From Gigaspora rosea (lineage: Eukaryota > Glomeromycota > Glomeromycetes > Diversisporales > Gigasporaceae): a stretch of 64,000 bases of DNA. Made by a program: the position numbers and the translations under genes. Positions 48,720-59,595 of this stretch are shown one piece after another (the stretch's first letter is position 1; every line of letters starts with the position of its first letter). Location of the stretch: assembly GCA_003550325.1 (NCBI GenBank), contig QKWP01000037.1, positions 5,113-69,112 of the forward strand, written 5' to 3'. Below the pieces are notes generated by a model that made no database searches, was not told where the DNA came from, and saw nothing but the letters and a program-made list of their open reading frames with translations.

Positions 48720-49502
48720 ATTTACTTAAGAAAAATAAAGGAAATAAGCCAGTGTAGTGCTGAAGAGACCTTTATTCGAGTAAATCAGAAATTAATCTCC
48801 TAGTAACTTTATTAGAGTTAAATTGTTAAACGTATACATTCTACCTTGTTAATAGTTACAGTACGGAACATTCCGAAATTACAAACTTAATCGTATCGGC
48901 TGAAAAATCATTCGGTCAATTTTTATTAAACGTCCCAGGAATTACGAAATAGCTGTAGTTAATTTGCATGGTCTTAAAATAAAAATTCTATATGTTTTGC
49001 ATGTTAAAACCAAATTTTATCGATCCAAATCAATTTAATTTAATTGCAATAGAATTCTAACAAACCAGTGTAATAAGAATTTTGGGTTTTTTAATGATCA
49101 ATATAAAGATCATGAGATTTTAAAATGAAAGATATGTTGCGCGATTAAAATTCTCTTAGGCTGAAACATATCATTTTACAGAAATAATATAAAATGCACA
49201 AACACTATAAATTTTAAACACTAGAAGATTTAATCATTAAATCACATAATATGTCATTATGTACCTTGACACCTTTGATATGTATCCATTAATTAATTTA
49301 ATTTAATTAATATTAATTAAAAAATTATTCTTAGTAATAAAAAAAATGGTATAGAAATAATCATTAAGTGTTTGTTGAAATTATTAAATCGAAATTTGAA
49401 TAAAATTTTTTAACAAATTAAAAGGATTAATTTGTAACAAAAAAATATTATTAAGTAGTTGAATTAGTCAAAAATATGTCCATCTATATTTAATAACTTG
49501 GA

Positions 49503-50473
49503 TCACTGCGTGATTGTAGGCCGAAAGCTGGAGGTGAAAGTAGATGTGAGTAGTGGATTGGTAGTGGTGAAAGTAGATGTGGGTAGTGAATTGGTGATGG
49601 TGGTAAATATTGAAGTTGAAGGATTCAAGGGAGATAATGTTTTTCCAGTTTTTGGATCAATAACTGTACCATCTATTTTTTAAAAGAAACAGTAATTAGT
49701 TTATGTAAACAATAACAGATAATTTAATTTCAAAGCAAAATGCATCCATTCTCTTAATAATAATACGCACTAACAAAGCTATTGCTACATATGACAGAGA
49801 TCAAATTTTTTAGTACAGAAATATCTATATTAATTTTAGAAACTATCAATTTAGCAAAATTATTTGTGGGAATAAAGTTAAGAATAGTATTAAAAATGGC
49901 CTTGCTACATAGAGTACAGGATCCATAAAAAGTTACAGAACTTTCAGAAATCAAAAGTTTAGAGTTAGGTAATCCATAAATATTTCTAGCAAATTCATCC
50001 CAGCAAAAAGTACTTTTTTTATTTTCAAAGCATATTGAATCATGTAAAGGTGAATAAAAAACGGAAGCAGCAAAAATTATTTGTGCCAATGAATTATTTT
50101 GGAGGTCAGTTGTGGCACAAGCTGTAAAAATAGAGTTAACATAAGATTGAATAAAGTTATCAGAACATTTTGGGAGTTTACAAAAATTTGTTGAAAGATT
50201 TATTAGTGTAGCTTCTAAAATTTGGAAATTCTTTCTGGGATTATTCAGAAATTTGTCAATTGCTTCGAAAATTTTTTTTTCATAAAGTGGTCGAGTGTCT
50301 GCAACATTTATACATTTAGCAAATTCAGGTTCAGAGATAATTGTAACTGTTGCATTTAAACATTGGGATGTAAAATTGTTAAATGGGTTATTATTAAATA
50401 GGTCTGATAAAGAGCCTTGTGTTGATCCCAAGTTTGCCAAAACAAGAAGAAAAATAATTGTAAAAAATTTCAT
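49503..50473 (-). CDS. Secreted Cys-rich protein with Ser/Thr-rich tail (290 aa, two exons)
   Basis: Exon 1 is 50473-49771, exon 2 is 49672-49503; the intron of 98 bases starts GTGCGT, a weak donor where copy A has GTAAGT, and ends AATAG. Coding length is 873 bases, in phase. I start at the ATG of MKFFTIIFLLVLANLG because a signal peptide begins there; an in-frame ATG 19 codons upstream would hide it. The mature part has about a dozen Cys with regular spacing (SQCL, AKCI, NFCKLPKCS, FTACATT, SICF, FCWDE, GSCTLCS). The spacing recalls fungal secreted DUF7729-like proteins, but I cannot confirm this. The second exon gives a Ser/Thr/Pro-rich tail (LNPSTSIFTTITNSLPTSTF) suited to O-glycosylation. 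It is divergent from a lipase, an arrangement kept in copy A. Function unknown. An extracellular or wall protein is inferred. Confidence 0.75.
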
Positions 50474-51724
50474 AGTTTTTTCTAATAATATAAAATATTT
50501 ATATTTTTCGTGCGAAAATTTTACTTTCAAGGCGAGACTATAAGGTATGGAATTTGTGAAAAAAAAAGAAAATAAAAACTTTAGGAAAATGTTTCTTAAT
50601 TAATGACTTTAGGAAAATGGTTCTTAATTAATGTTAATTTCATTTATACTTCATTTGATCAATTATAGCGTGAAAAAAGAATAAATTACTTTATGATTTC
50701 AAATTGATTTTTATAACAACCCCGATCACTATATTATGATCACGGAGGATTAACGAAGAATATCCTGATCCATATATGAATAAGCGGAAACAAAGTTCCC
50801 AATGGATCAAGATATTATTATTACTAAATTAATATGTATTTTGTAAGTTAAGAATCGGGATTCCTGGCGGAATTAAATTTTCATTCTGCATTAAGCAGAT
50901 TCCAATTTGGGTATAGACATTTATTATTAATATATTTGCTGGTTCTTTATTAAATTACAGGATAAAGTAAGGTGCCGAAACGAAATAAGTGAAAATAAAA
51001 TGTTGAGGCAATTTTACAAAATGAGAAATTTGCCAATCTCTAAACATGCCCTATATTAATTATTTACTATCAGATATACGAATGATTGTATATTGATTCT
51101 AAAGTTAGCATGAATTTTATGATATGTCGAAATTAGACAAAAAGGCATATCGTTATACAAATTTTCAGAATTTCGATTCTTTAAAACTTGTAATATGCAA
51201 TGCATGTGAACGTAATTCCTGATTTACCATATGAATTTTGTCAATAGAAAATCAGTAAGTCATGCTTTTTTAATATTTACTCGCCTACAAAAATATTTAA
51301 CTTATGTAATTAACACTTATTATTTGAATCGTCTTAATGGGAGGATTCGATTAATATTAAAGTCTCAAGTGCATAATTACATGGTTTTAAAATATTTTTG
51401 ATAAAAGTAAATCTTCAAAAAGCTTGATTGATAGGTTTCTCTTTGTGAAAATTTTCCTCATACATCTGTATATACGTACGTACGTACAGTACGTACGAAA
51501 GTATGTACGTCCTGGATTTTTGATCCTCCGATTGCCAAAATTAACAGATTTTTCCTTTTTGGTTCGCAAAATGTAAAGTCAATGTCAATTAAATCGACAA
51601 TTGATTTAAAATTATGTTAAATATAAATATTACGGTATAAAAAGGTAGGAATTACGATAAAGGAATATTAAAAGCTAGGTTAAAAAAAAAATTGTGAAAT
51701 AAATTAAATAAATCAAATAAAATA
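50474..51724. promoter_or_regulatory. Shared divergent promoter region, copy B
   Basis: About 1.25 kb between the two outward genes, conserved with copy A. It contains CCCGATCACTATAT, TGGATCAAGATATTATTA, GGTGCCGAAACGAAATAAG and an ACGTACGTACGTACAG run (51476-51490) longer than in copy A. A TATA-like GGTATAAAAAGGTAGG at about 51634 lies 90 bases before the lipase ATG. Confidence 0.45.
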
Positions 51725-53576
51725 ATGAATAAACAATTCAAAGCATTAATTATTAGTTTATTATTTTTTTTCATAGCTTATACTACAGCAGCTGATTCTA
51801 GTGAATTTAGCACCAGACCTATAACTGATGCAGAAGTGAACATATTAGAACGATTTGCTCGCTATTCTTTCTTAACAAACGATCAATCAATATCAGAAGT
51901 AGCGAACTGGACTTGTGATACTTGCAAAGAGATTACTAATGATACTAAATCCATTATAGTTAAACCTGTTAGTATTCAATTATTATTTATTTTTACAATT
52001 TAAAAATAAATTTTTGTAACGAATAATTTAATGTCTATTTATTAAAATCTTTTGGTGTTGTCATGTAAGTTAATGGATTAAAATAGTTTGATTTAATTTA
52101 TCATCATGTTATCTGTAAATGTTAATTCTTATTTATACATTTAGAGATCCCAATAAGTGTTGATAAAAATAGTAATATTGTTGATTTTCTCGCATATATA
52201 ATCGTTAATAAACAAACTAAAGAAATCGTTATCACCTTCCGAGGAACAGCTGATCTTGTTAATGATTATATAGCTGATATTGGATCCTTTAATTTAGTCA
52301 AATATTCTGTTAAAAATCCTCAATCATCAAGATTTAATAAAGATATCCGTGTTAGTGAAGGATTTTTTACCGTATGGCAAAGGTTTCAATCATCAAACCT
52401 TACAAGCACATTAACTTCGTTTATGAAAGGATTTCCAAGCTTTAACGTTTCAGTAACTGGTCATAGTTTAGGAGGAGGTAATGAAAATATCTTTTTCAAT
52501 TCATTCTAGAATTCGGGTTTCGTTAAATACTTCAAATATCATATAGCATTAGGATTATTTCAAACTTTGGATATTAAGCAAAATCTTCCAAAAGCTAAGC
52601 TCTGCTTTTATGGTTTTAACATGCCACGTGGAGGAAATGAATATTTTGCCAATTATGTCAATGAAGAATTAGTAAGTTTTGAACTCGATAACCTTATTTT
52701 CAAATTGCATTACAATCTTGGTGGCCAGATATCATTTATTTTGTATTTATAAATGGAATTTGAATGCATTTGGAATTTCTTAGTTTTTTTTTGGGTTAAT
52801 TATATATATACCTTAAAGATCCTAATTTAATTAATAAATTCTAAATTTATTAAAATTCCGACGACATATATATGAGTGTTTCCAAAAACTAGTCCTCAGG
52901 CTTTTAAATTTATATCTTGCAGACTACTCCATAATATTTCCCAATAAAAAGATTTTTGAATGGCTGAATCTAGGAAATTATGAACCTAAACGGTGTAAAT
53001 TTAATTTTTTTATTGGCGGTTCTTATACTTCAGTGCCGACAATAAAATATGAAATTCACAATTCTCGACTACTTCACTTGAAAGGATCAGGACTGATCTT
53101 GCGCACTACAACCTTTATTAATTGGCTGATTGCTTTGATTAATATAATGAATATGGTTAATCGAAAAAAAAACATGTATATTTTTTTAATATTATAATCG
53201 AAGCTGATCCCATGTTATCATTCAACAGCATTTATATTAGTTTCCCAATGGATCATCACTAGATGCCATTAAATAGAATATTTATTCGCTGATGCTCCAA
53301 GAAAAATCTAAAAATTTTAGTCTGCAGAGCTGTAATGCAAAAATTAATATTCTGTTGTATAGTAATGCTAACTCTTGTATTTTCTAATACTGTCATGATT
53401 TTTTGTCTACGTTTAAATAGGATTGTATATATCGTGTCGTTTCGAAAGCTGATTTAATTTCTAGGGTTCCCCCTCGGCCATTTTGGGTACAACCTAAGGG
53501 TGAAGTATGGATCTTTGACCCACATAAGCAACCTTATACGAAAGGTGCTATTGTATGTAGTGGAAATGATAATCCG
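51725..53576 (+). CDS. Secreted class 3 lipase, missing its last exon
   Basis: Exons inferred: 51725-51967, 52147-52477, 52547-52671 and 53421-53576, in phase. A signal peptide (MNKQFKALIISLLFFFIAYT) opens the protein. Exon 2 carries IVITFRGT (oxyanion-hole region) and VSVTGHSLGG, completed by exon 3 to GHSLGGALGL; its Ser is the expected nucleophile. Exon 3 has CFYGFNMPRGGN, the family's YGxPRxGN region. Exon 4 has YRVVSKADLISRVPPRP, whose Asp fits the catalytic acid, and GEVWIFDPH. The catalytic His would lie in a further exon, which copy A has at 16848. Here the homology ends at about 53630 and no such exon follows, so the gene is probably truncated or uses an unrecognised 3' end. The 749-bp intron before exon 4 is unusually long and is shared with copy A. 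It would hydrolyse acylglycerols outside the cell if complete. Confidence 0.75.
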
Positions 53577-53630
53577 GTAATTATATATATATTTTTTTAA
53601 GTTGTATTTTTTTTTAACACCAATAAAATT

Positions 53631-54415
53631 TTTAATTCATATATAAATATAATTGTAGAATTGTTCACTTAGCGTCTATCCAAATTTCTTTGATCATCTT
53701 GGTCCATTTTTTGGTGTGGGTTAAATATACCTCATCCCAAGTTTTTGCGTAGATGATATCATCATCTTATGCTAGATACATTTCTAAGTGTGGGATAATT
53801 TTTTTGTCAAGCTTTATAATTATTAAACTTTATAATTTTCATTTTCTATAATTATCTTATTTTAGTTATACAGATTTATTTATTTACACGTAATTTAATA
53901 TTAATGAATTATCCGGAAAACATATGATCATGTTATAATTTTTTTATGTCTTATCAATTTTCATAGTATAATAGTATAATGAGAATTAAAAGTTTAACTA
54001 TATAATAGATAGTTATTTTTATTATGCAAGTAATATATTGGATTTTATATTGGATTGTATCAAATATCACAATTAAATGAGCCAGTGTGTTGGCTGGCAA
54101 AATTCTAAAATTCTATATCTGAGATTTTCCACACAAAATCTCAGTCTCTGGTAAAATTAATATCTCAAAAACTTTATTAAATAACCTTAATTTAAACAAC
54201 TTGTATATATGTTGTAGTGGACAGTCGTGGATATAGAACATCTATGGATTAATAGTCCACTTAATTAAGTAAATTTTAGATCTTAAAACAACTTAAATGG
54301 GAATAAAAGGGAACGAACAAAATAAATTTGACTATATTACTATATATTTTAATAATAATAATTATTAAATAATTACACACGAGTTCATATTTAAATCACT
54401 TGCCTTCGCCACGTG
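53631..54415. other. Sequence replacing the lipase 3' end; nothing recognised
   Basis: AT-rich. Begins directly after the end of the duplication. AAATTTCTTTGATCATCTTG and CTCATCCCAAGTTTTTGCGT lie in slightly GC-richer DNA at 53660-53780 but show no long frame. Confidence 0.35.
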
Positions 54416-54423
54416 GTTATATG

Positions 54424-54908
54424 GGGCCCTCAAAAGTAGAAACCAAGGAATTTGGCCGATCACGGGTTTTGAGAAAATCGGCAAAAACTATTTTGTTACA
54501 CAAAATCAAACTTTCATTATTAAGTAAAAAAAGATTGGGCCTAAAATTTTACACCTAATNTAGAAACCAAGGAATTTGGCCGATCACGGGTTTTGAGAAA
54601 ATCGGCAAAAACTATTTTGTTACACAAAATCAAAACAATCTAAAATTAGGTTATTCATGATTAACAAACCTGTTTAAACAGGATTATTAGATCTGCAGAT
54701 TCCGTATTACTATCGGTAAATTTCGGAAATCTATTTTTAAATTATAGCGTCAAAAGCTTTTAACTGTTGTATCGCAAAAATTTATTAAGTGATCAGACTT
54801 TCATTATTAAGTAAAAAAAGATTGGGCCTAAAATTTTACACCTAATCAATCAAACAGGTCAATTTTCAAAAAATAGTCAAATTCCTTGGTTTCTACTTTT
54901 GAGGGCCC
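54424..54908. mobile_element. TIR element with GGGCCCTCAAAAGTAG ends, rearranged copy
   Basis: Perfect terminal inverted repeats of about 31 bp starting GGGCCCTCAAAAGTAGAAAC and then CAAGGAATTTG. Inside, two segments are duplicated around an N at 54560: TAGAAACCAAGGAATTTGGC onward (54437 and 54561) and CTTTCATTATTAAGTAAAAA onward (54511 and 54788). The flanks share only TATATG. No coding sequence. Confidence 0.65.
54560..54560. other. Assembly ambiguity (single N)
   Basis: The only N in the window. It joins two overlapping stretches of the same element, which suggests a collapsed or mis-joined repeat rather than real DNA order. Confidence 0.9.
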
Positions 54909-55754
54909 ATATATGCAACTAACTTATACACATATCCATATAATAACTAGGCCTGTTAATCGGTCCGTCCTGAATAAAAGACTGCCCAGTCTTTTAAAAA
55001 ACCGGACCAGACTGCGGACCAGGACTGAATAGGCTGAATAGAGATAGATCAGACAGACTGATGATCAATATAATACTTTTTTGCTATAATGATGAAATTA
55101 AGTTTGTTGGTATAAAGAATTTCAATACTTTTACAATAAGCTTTTCAAATTTATAATATTTGCTTATATGATTTAAGAGAGCAATAATTAATAGTTTGAT
55201 AATTTTAGTCATACATAAATTATGGATTAGAAAATAATAGTATATTAATATAAATAGCAAAATAACATCATTTAATTAACTTCGTAAATATGAACATTAT
55301 AGTTAAATTCAGTTAAAAAGATTTCTGTCACTTTTAACCACTTGAATTGAAATAATATAATCATAATTGGGCATGCCAAATGTTCAATCTTGTACTGATT
55401 CAAAACAAGAATTGTCTTAATACAGTATATGAAAATATTAAGTAAATTAACAAAACGATTAGATGTTACTTGCATAGAAAAAAAATATCAATTAATATAA
55501 TATTGTTAGCATTTACATGTTGTCCAATACTTAAAAATTTAGAAATATAATATATTTAATAAAACAATATAAAAAATAAAGTATATTACTAGTATCGAGT
55601 TATTTCCAAGTTAAAATCAAAAAAAATTTTAACTGGTAAAATATTATAGTATAAAAGTTTTATATGTATTTTATAAGCACTATAAAACTATATACGCATA
55701 TAAAAAAATGCCTGCTAGCAGGAAAAAAATTTTGTAAAATTAAAATTTAGAATG

Positions 55755-55918
55755 TTAAGTCTTCAGTAAACCAAAAATTAAAACACAAAACAGCCGAACT
55801 GTTTCATTATCAAGTGAATTTTGTGATTTAGTAACTGTTAATCCAGCTAAACTAAATAGTTGTTCATATGGAACACTAGTAGACATAATAGCTAGATAAT
55901 CTTTTTTGCATATAGGCG
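55755..55918 (-). pseudogene. hAT transposase C-terminal dimerisation region, remnant
   Basis: On the minus strand the frame ending at the stop at 55755-55757 reads YLAIMSTSVPYEQLFSLAG, followed by LTVTKSQNSL. This matches the well-known hAT C-terminal signature (W/YLAI.A.SVPSER.FS.AG). Upstream coding is interrupted by the palindrome at 55921-56040, and the N-terminal and catalytic parts are not recognisable, so the element cannot move by itself. Confidence 0.85.
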
Positions 55919-55920
55919 TT

Positions 55921-56040
55921 GTTTGGAACACGAGTTTGAGGCAAGCTAATAGTTAATTTAGTCGAATGCAAATTATAATTTTATCATTAAAAATCCTTAG
56001 CTAAATTAATCATTAGCTTGTTTCAAACTTGTGTTCCAAA
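55921..56040. mobile_element. 120-bp palindromic miniature element in a hAT remnant
   Basis: GTTTGGAACACGAGTTTGAG (then GCAAGCTAAT) at the left is inverted at the right (TTTGGAACACAAGTTTGAAA, then CAAGCTAAT). It breaks the transposase remnant. The flanking inverted repeat may extend a further 5-6 bases on each side. Confidence 0.65.
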
Positions 56041-56417
56041 ATAATGCACATAGCTGTTATTTTGTACAAATACTGTGCAAATTGTAAATCAACTGAACAC
56101 GCCATTGCTGTTATTAATAATTTTCTCTATTTTATTAACGTTAATAACAGCCCATACATTAAACGTGGGTGGTTTAATCTTGTTTAACAAACTAAGGGGG
56201 TTCTAATTGAATTTTTATAAACAACATTTTATAGTTGTTTCAAAATGCGTATTATCATGATAAGATTTAGTTTATTTGATATTTACTATTAGGACCGACG
56301 GTCCTTTCTGTCCATCCTAAAAGGACTGGACCGGCCCGGTCCCTGGATGGACCGAAGGACTGTCAGTCCGGACCGGACCAATTAACAGCCCTAATAATAA
56401 CCATGGGTCTAACGTAA

Positions 56418-56943
56418 TGTCACAAATTTTAAATTTGTGACAGTGAAATTTCTATTTCTATCATTTTTCCCAAATAAGTAGTATTCTTGTAAAACCCAGT
56501 TTGGCTGGATACTCCCATGTGAATCTCTTATTTTTATTAAATTGTAATAGCACGTCAAAGTGCTAGCATGCTTGCGTGTTAAGGGGTGCAAGTTTCGAAT
56601 ATTTTCGATAGCACATTAAACGTGATAGGCTTAGTTGTGTTAGCACGTTGTGTAATAAACAGCACATTAATGTGTCTACTAATTAATTCAAATATATATA
56701 AACGAACCACTTCAGCTTCAATAAAGATGTAGTCTTTCCATTAGTCACCCTTTGTTCAATATAAAAATTATGCTCTCCAAAACCTTCTTTAAATAAAAAT
56801 ACATTCTTTTATAATATATGCCTAATAAATCATAAATATTCGCATTCCATAAATTATTACCAAATTCATGCGACCTTCTAAAGTCAACCATCGGAGTTAA
56901 ACTCAGCATGAAAGTACAAAGCTCTCCCATTACGATGGTGACA
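56418..56943 (+). repeat. 5' LTR
   Basis: Contains GTATTCTTGTAAAACCCAGT, two GCACG(T/C)-rich stretches (GTTAGCACGTTG) and ATATATATAAACGAACCACT, then CTTCAATAAAGATG, which could serve as TATA box and poly(A) signal. Closely matches the 3' LTR. Confidence 0.8.
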
Positions 56944-57784
56944 TATGGTGCCAGTTGTGTAGATGGATATTCTTTCTCATTTTGAAGTGAAAAAGACCTT
57001 TGTCAAGCCCAAAGCTGTGAGCCTATGATGATGTTAATTTGTCCAATGCATCCGACCTGAACTCTATAAAGAAAGAAGCCTGGAAGACATAGCCCACGTG
57101 ATATCAATTATGCCAAGTTGTTATCAAAAAAGAAGACCGAGGATTTTTCTGTATTTGAAGTAGATATATTATCCTTTATGGACCTGTAAGCCGTGGAATT
57201 AGGCCTTGTACCAGCCTGTGAGTAGGTACTATGCAAGGAGAAGAAACGGTATGACATGAATGATTGAGAAAATTAAGGTTATTTCTCGTATGATTACCTG
57301 GACATAAAAGATGGAAGAAACGGGTTATGCTGAGCCCATACATAAATTGAACAGAATGAAAAAAATTTTTATAGCAAGGATCGCTCAAAAGGATGTGGCA
57401 AGGCCAAAGGATGGTCATGACTATTATGTGCGAGGAAGGGCACATGATATAGTAAAGAATACTAGTCCTTCAATAAAATCTACGTAAAGTTAATATTCAC
57501 TAATAAAATCTGACCTCAATGAAGAATAAGTAGTAGAGAAGCCTTGTAAAAGATAGAAGGAATTTTTGAAGTTTTAATTTGAAGGAGGATGACGTGAGTA
57601 TGCCTAATGTTGGCAATTCACAAATGTGCTGAGAGACAGTGATTGCAACGAGGGACACTATGTCTGGAATTTAGTTTGGATTAATTTTTTGAATTTTTTT
57701 TTAATAAGGATTTCTTGTATTGTATTTGTTGGGTCGCAGTTTAGATTATCGGTTTGCAGGAACTCGCTCTCAAGGGGAGGAGTA

Positions 57785-58799
57785 TGTCACAAATTTTAAA
57801 TTTGTGATATGAAATTTCAAATTCTATCATTTTTCCCAAATAAGTAGTATTCTTGTAAAACCCGGTTTGGTCAAATACTCCTATGTGAATCTCTTATTTT
57901 TATTAAATTGTAATAGCACGTTAACATGCTAGCACGCTTGCGTGTTAAGGGGCACAAGTTTTGAATATTCTCGATAGCACGTTAAGGGTAGAGGGTACTA
58001 TTTTGAAATTACATATAAACTCAATGGCAAATTTTTTAAAAAAAAGGTTTTTATTAAATATAACATTTATAAATATTTAAATATAATTATTAGCTAGGTT
58101 TTTCTGATTCCAATACTAGTAAAATTATTAAAATCAGATAAGTATTTAACAAGATATGATTGTTTAAAGATAGTATATTACAAATTTTATATGTAAATCA
58201 GCTAATCAGAATTAGGAATTTTGTACTATACAAAAAAATTAGGGGTAATCCAAAAAGACTTTGTGATATATGTAAGCACGTTTTCTTGAAATAATACAGC
58301 CCCTAAAATTTAACTATAATAAACAAGAGGTTTTAATCTACAGGCCACAAAATTTTGGCAAAAATTAATTGCGGCTTTAAAAATTTCTATTAATGGTATA
58401 ATTTCTTTATCTATGTAAATCTCAATTTGCCACCAATATCATATGAAAAATGATTGACATATCCTCTACCCTTAAACATGCTAGACTTAGTTGTGTTAGC
58501 ATGTCGTGTAGTAAACCGCATGTTAACATGTTTACTAATTAATTCAAATGTATATAAATGAACCACTTCAGCTTCAATAAAGATATAGTCTTTTCATTAG
58601 TCACCCTTTGTTCAATATAAAATTTATGCTCTCCAAAACCTTCTTTAATTAAAATACATTCTTTTTATAATAAATGCCTAATAAATCATAAATATCCGCA
58701 TTCCATAAATTATTACCAAATTTATGCGACCTTCTAATGTCAACCATTGGAGTTAAACTCAGCATGAAAGTACGAAGCTCTCCTATTATAATGGTGACA
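57785..58799 (+). repeat. 3' LTR with inserted element
   Basis: Same sequence order as the 5' LTR with modest substitutions. Split after GATAGCACG by the TTAA-flanked element at 57986-58471. Confidence 0.8.
57986..58471. mobile_element. piggyBac-like miniature element (TTAA target), 486 bp
   Basis: GGGTAGAGG at the left and CCTCTACCC at the right are inverted repeats, flanked on both sides by TTAA (57982-57985 and 58472-58475). The 5' LTR, without the insertion, has a single TTAA at the matching place (GCACATTAAACGTG). TTAA duplication is the hallmark of piggyBac. No transposase, so non-autonomous. Confidence 0.8.
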
Positions 58800-58803
58800 G
58801 TAA

Positions 58804-59595
58804 CAACCTGTGCATCACTCAATCAATAATTTAAACATTTTTTGTGGAATTTTTTTCGTTTGTTCATAAAACTTCTTACTTACTAACCCAACTTTTTTCT
58901 CTCTTTAAAATGTTCGCATAGTTGACGATCTTGAAGCTCAACACTTTCATTTATTACATAAGTTAGCTGTGCAGCATGCAATGCCGTGCAGAACCAGTAC
59001 GATCAGCCATGTGTTGATGATTAAACTCAAGATATACTAATATTTACAAAGATTTATTAAATAAAATGCCTGATGTTATTATTTTCACAAATATTACAAT
59101 AGTGCTATTATGTTTTAAAAAAAAAGATATTTGATCATTTAATATCTTGGTTACTTGTATTAGTGGATCGATCCTTGATAGTAATAATGGAAATACATAA
59201 CTAATACTGATCAGCCACTTATGCAGTTGAACAGTATTAGTTATATATTTTCAATATTACTGTCAAGAATCAATCCACTAATGCCCAACGACCAGAAACA
59301 TTATTATTATGAATTTCTTTGATATTCAAGTTAGTTAAGATTGAATTAGTTTAGCTTTTTTGAAATATTACAATTGTAGGTTATTGCAAAAAATTTGTTA
59401 TAAAACTTACTTGCTATTCTAGTATAAGGTTAAGTTGGTTATTATTCAAATTATTGTGATTACTATCATGTGCTACTGTAAAAATTCTGTTATGCAGTCA
59501 TGTGATTTCATCACATCTGGCTTGTTTTGGCAGATAGAAATTGGCCCAATCGGCTAATTCTAAAGTGATTCACAGTGCTATTATGATTGTTTCTT
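58804..59595. repeat. Mixed repeats: SINE-like word, palindrome, family cluster
   Basis: 58965-59010 shares AGCTGTGCAGCATGC and AACCAGTACGAT with 43815. A 127-bp palindrome runs from TTAGTGGATCGATCCTTGAT (59158) to its inverted copy ending ATCCACTAA (59281). 59340-59520 is another cluster of the dispersed repeat family (TACTATCATGTGCTACTGTA, then ACTTACTTGCTATTCTAGTA). Confidence 0.55.

Larger units (their letters stand above)
48720..53630 (+). repeat. Segmental duplication, copy B
   Basis: Direct copy of 12206-16835. It contains the better-preserved secreted-protein and lipase genes. Homology ends in the intron after lipase exon 4, at about 53630 (near ACCAATAAA). In copy A the last exon follows within 70 bases. 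Confidence 0.9.
54948..56393 (-). mobile_element. hAT element, internally decayed, 1.45 kb
   Basis: Exact 8-bp target duplication ATAATAAC (54940-54947 and 56394-56401). Termini TAGGCCTGTTAATCGGTCCG and (other strand) TAGGGCTGTTAATTGGTCCG are inverted repeats. GGACC/GGTCC/AGTCC words fill both ends (54960-55040 and 56290-56380). A transposase C-terminal remnant lies on the minus strand at 55755-55918, with a small element inserted upstream of it. Confidence 0.88.
56418..58799. mobile_element. Short LTR retrotransposon (non-autonomous)
   Basis: Two direct LTRs, 56418-56943 (526 bp) and 57785-58799 (525 bp once a 490-bp insertion is removed), both starting TGTCAC and ending GTGACA. GTAA flanks the whole (56414-56417 and 58800-58803). 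A polypurine tract AAGGGGAGGAG (57771-57781) lies just before the 3' LTR, and ATGGTGCCAG, a possible primer-binding site, lies just after the 5' LTR. The 841-bp interior has no gag or pol that I can recognise, so it would need enzymes from elsewhere. Confidence 0.85.

Noticed and set aside
49498..49683. Forward frame rich in Val/Gly (also 12972-13157)
   Set aside because: It is the antisense of the Ser/Thr-rich tail exon of the secreted protein.
50295..50543. Forward frame of 82 codons
   Set aside because: Antisense of the signal-peptide region of the secreted protein.
59158..59284. Rho-independent-like terminator hairpin
   Set aside because: Arms of about 50 bases without a T tract; it fits a miniature element in a eukaryotic genome.
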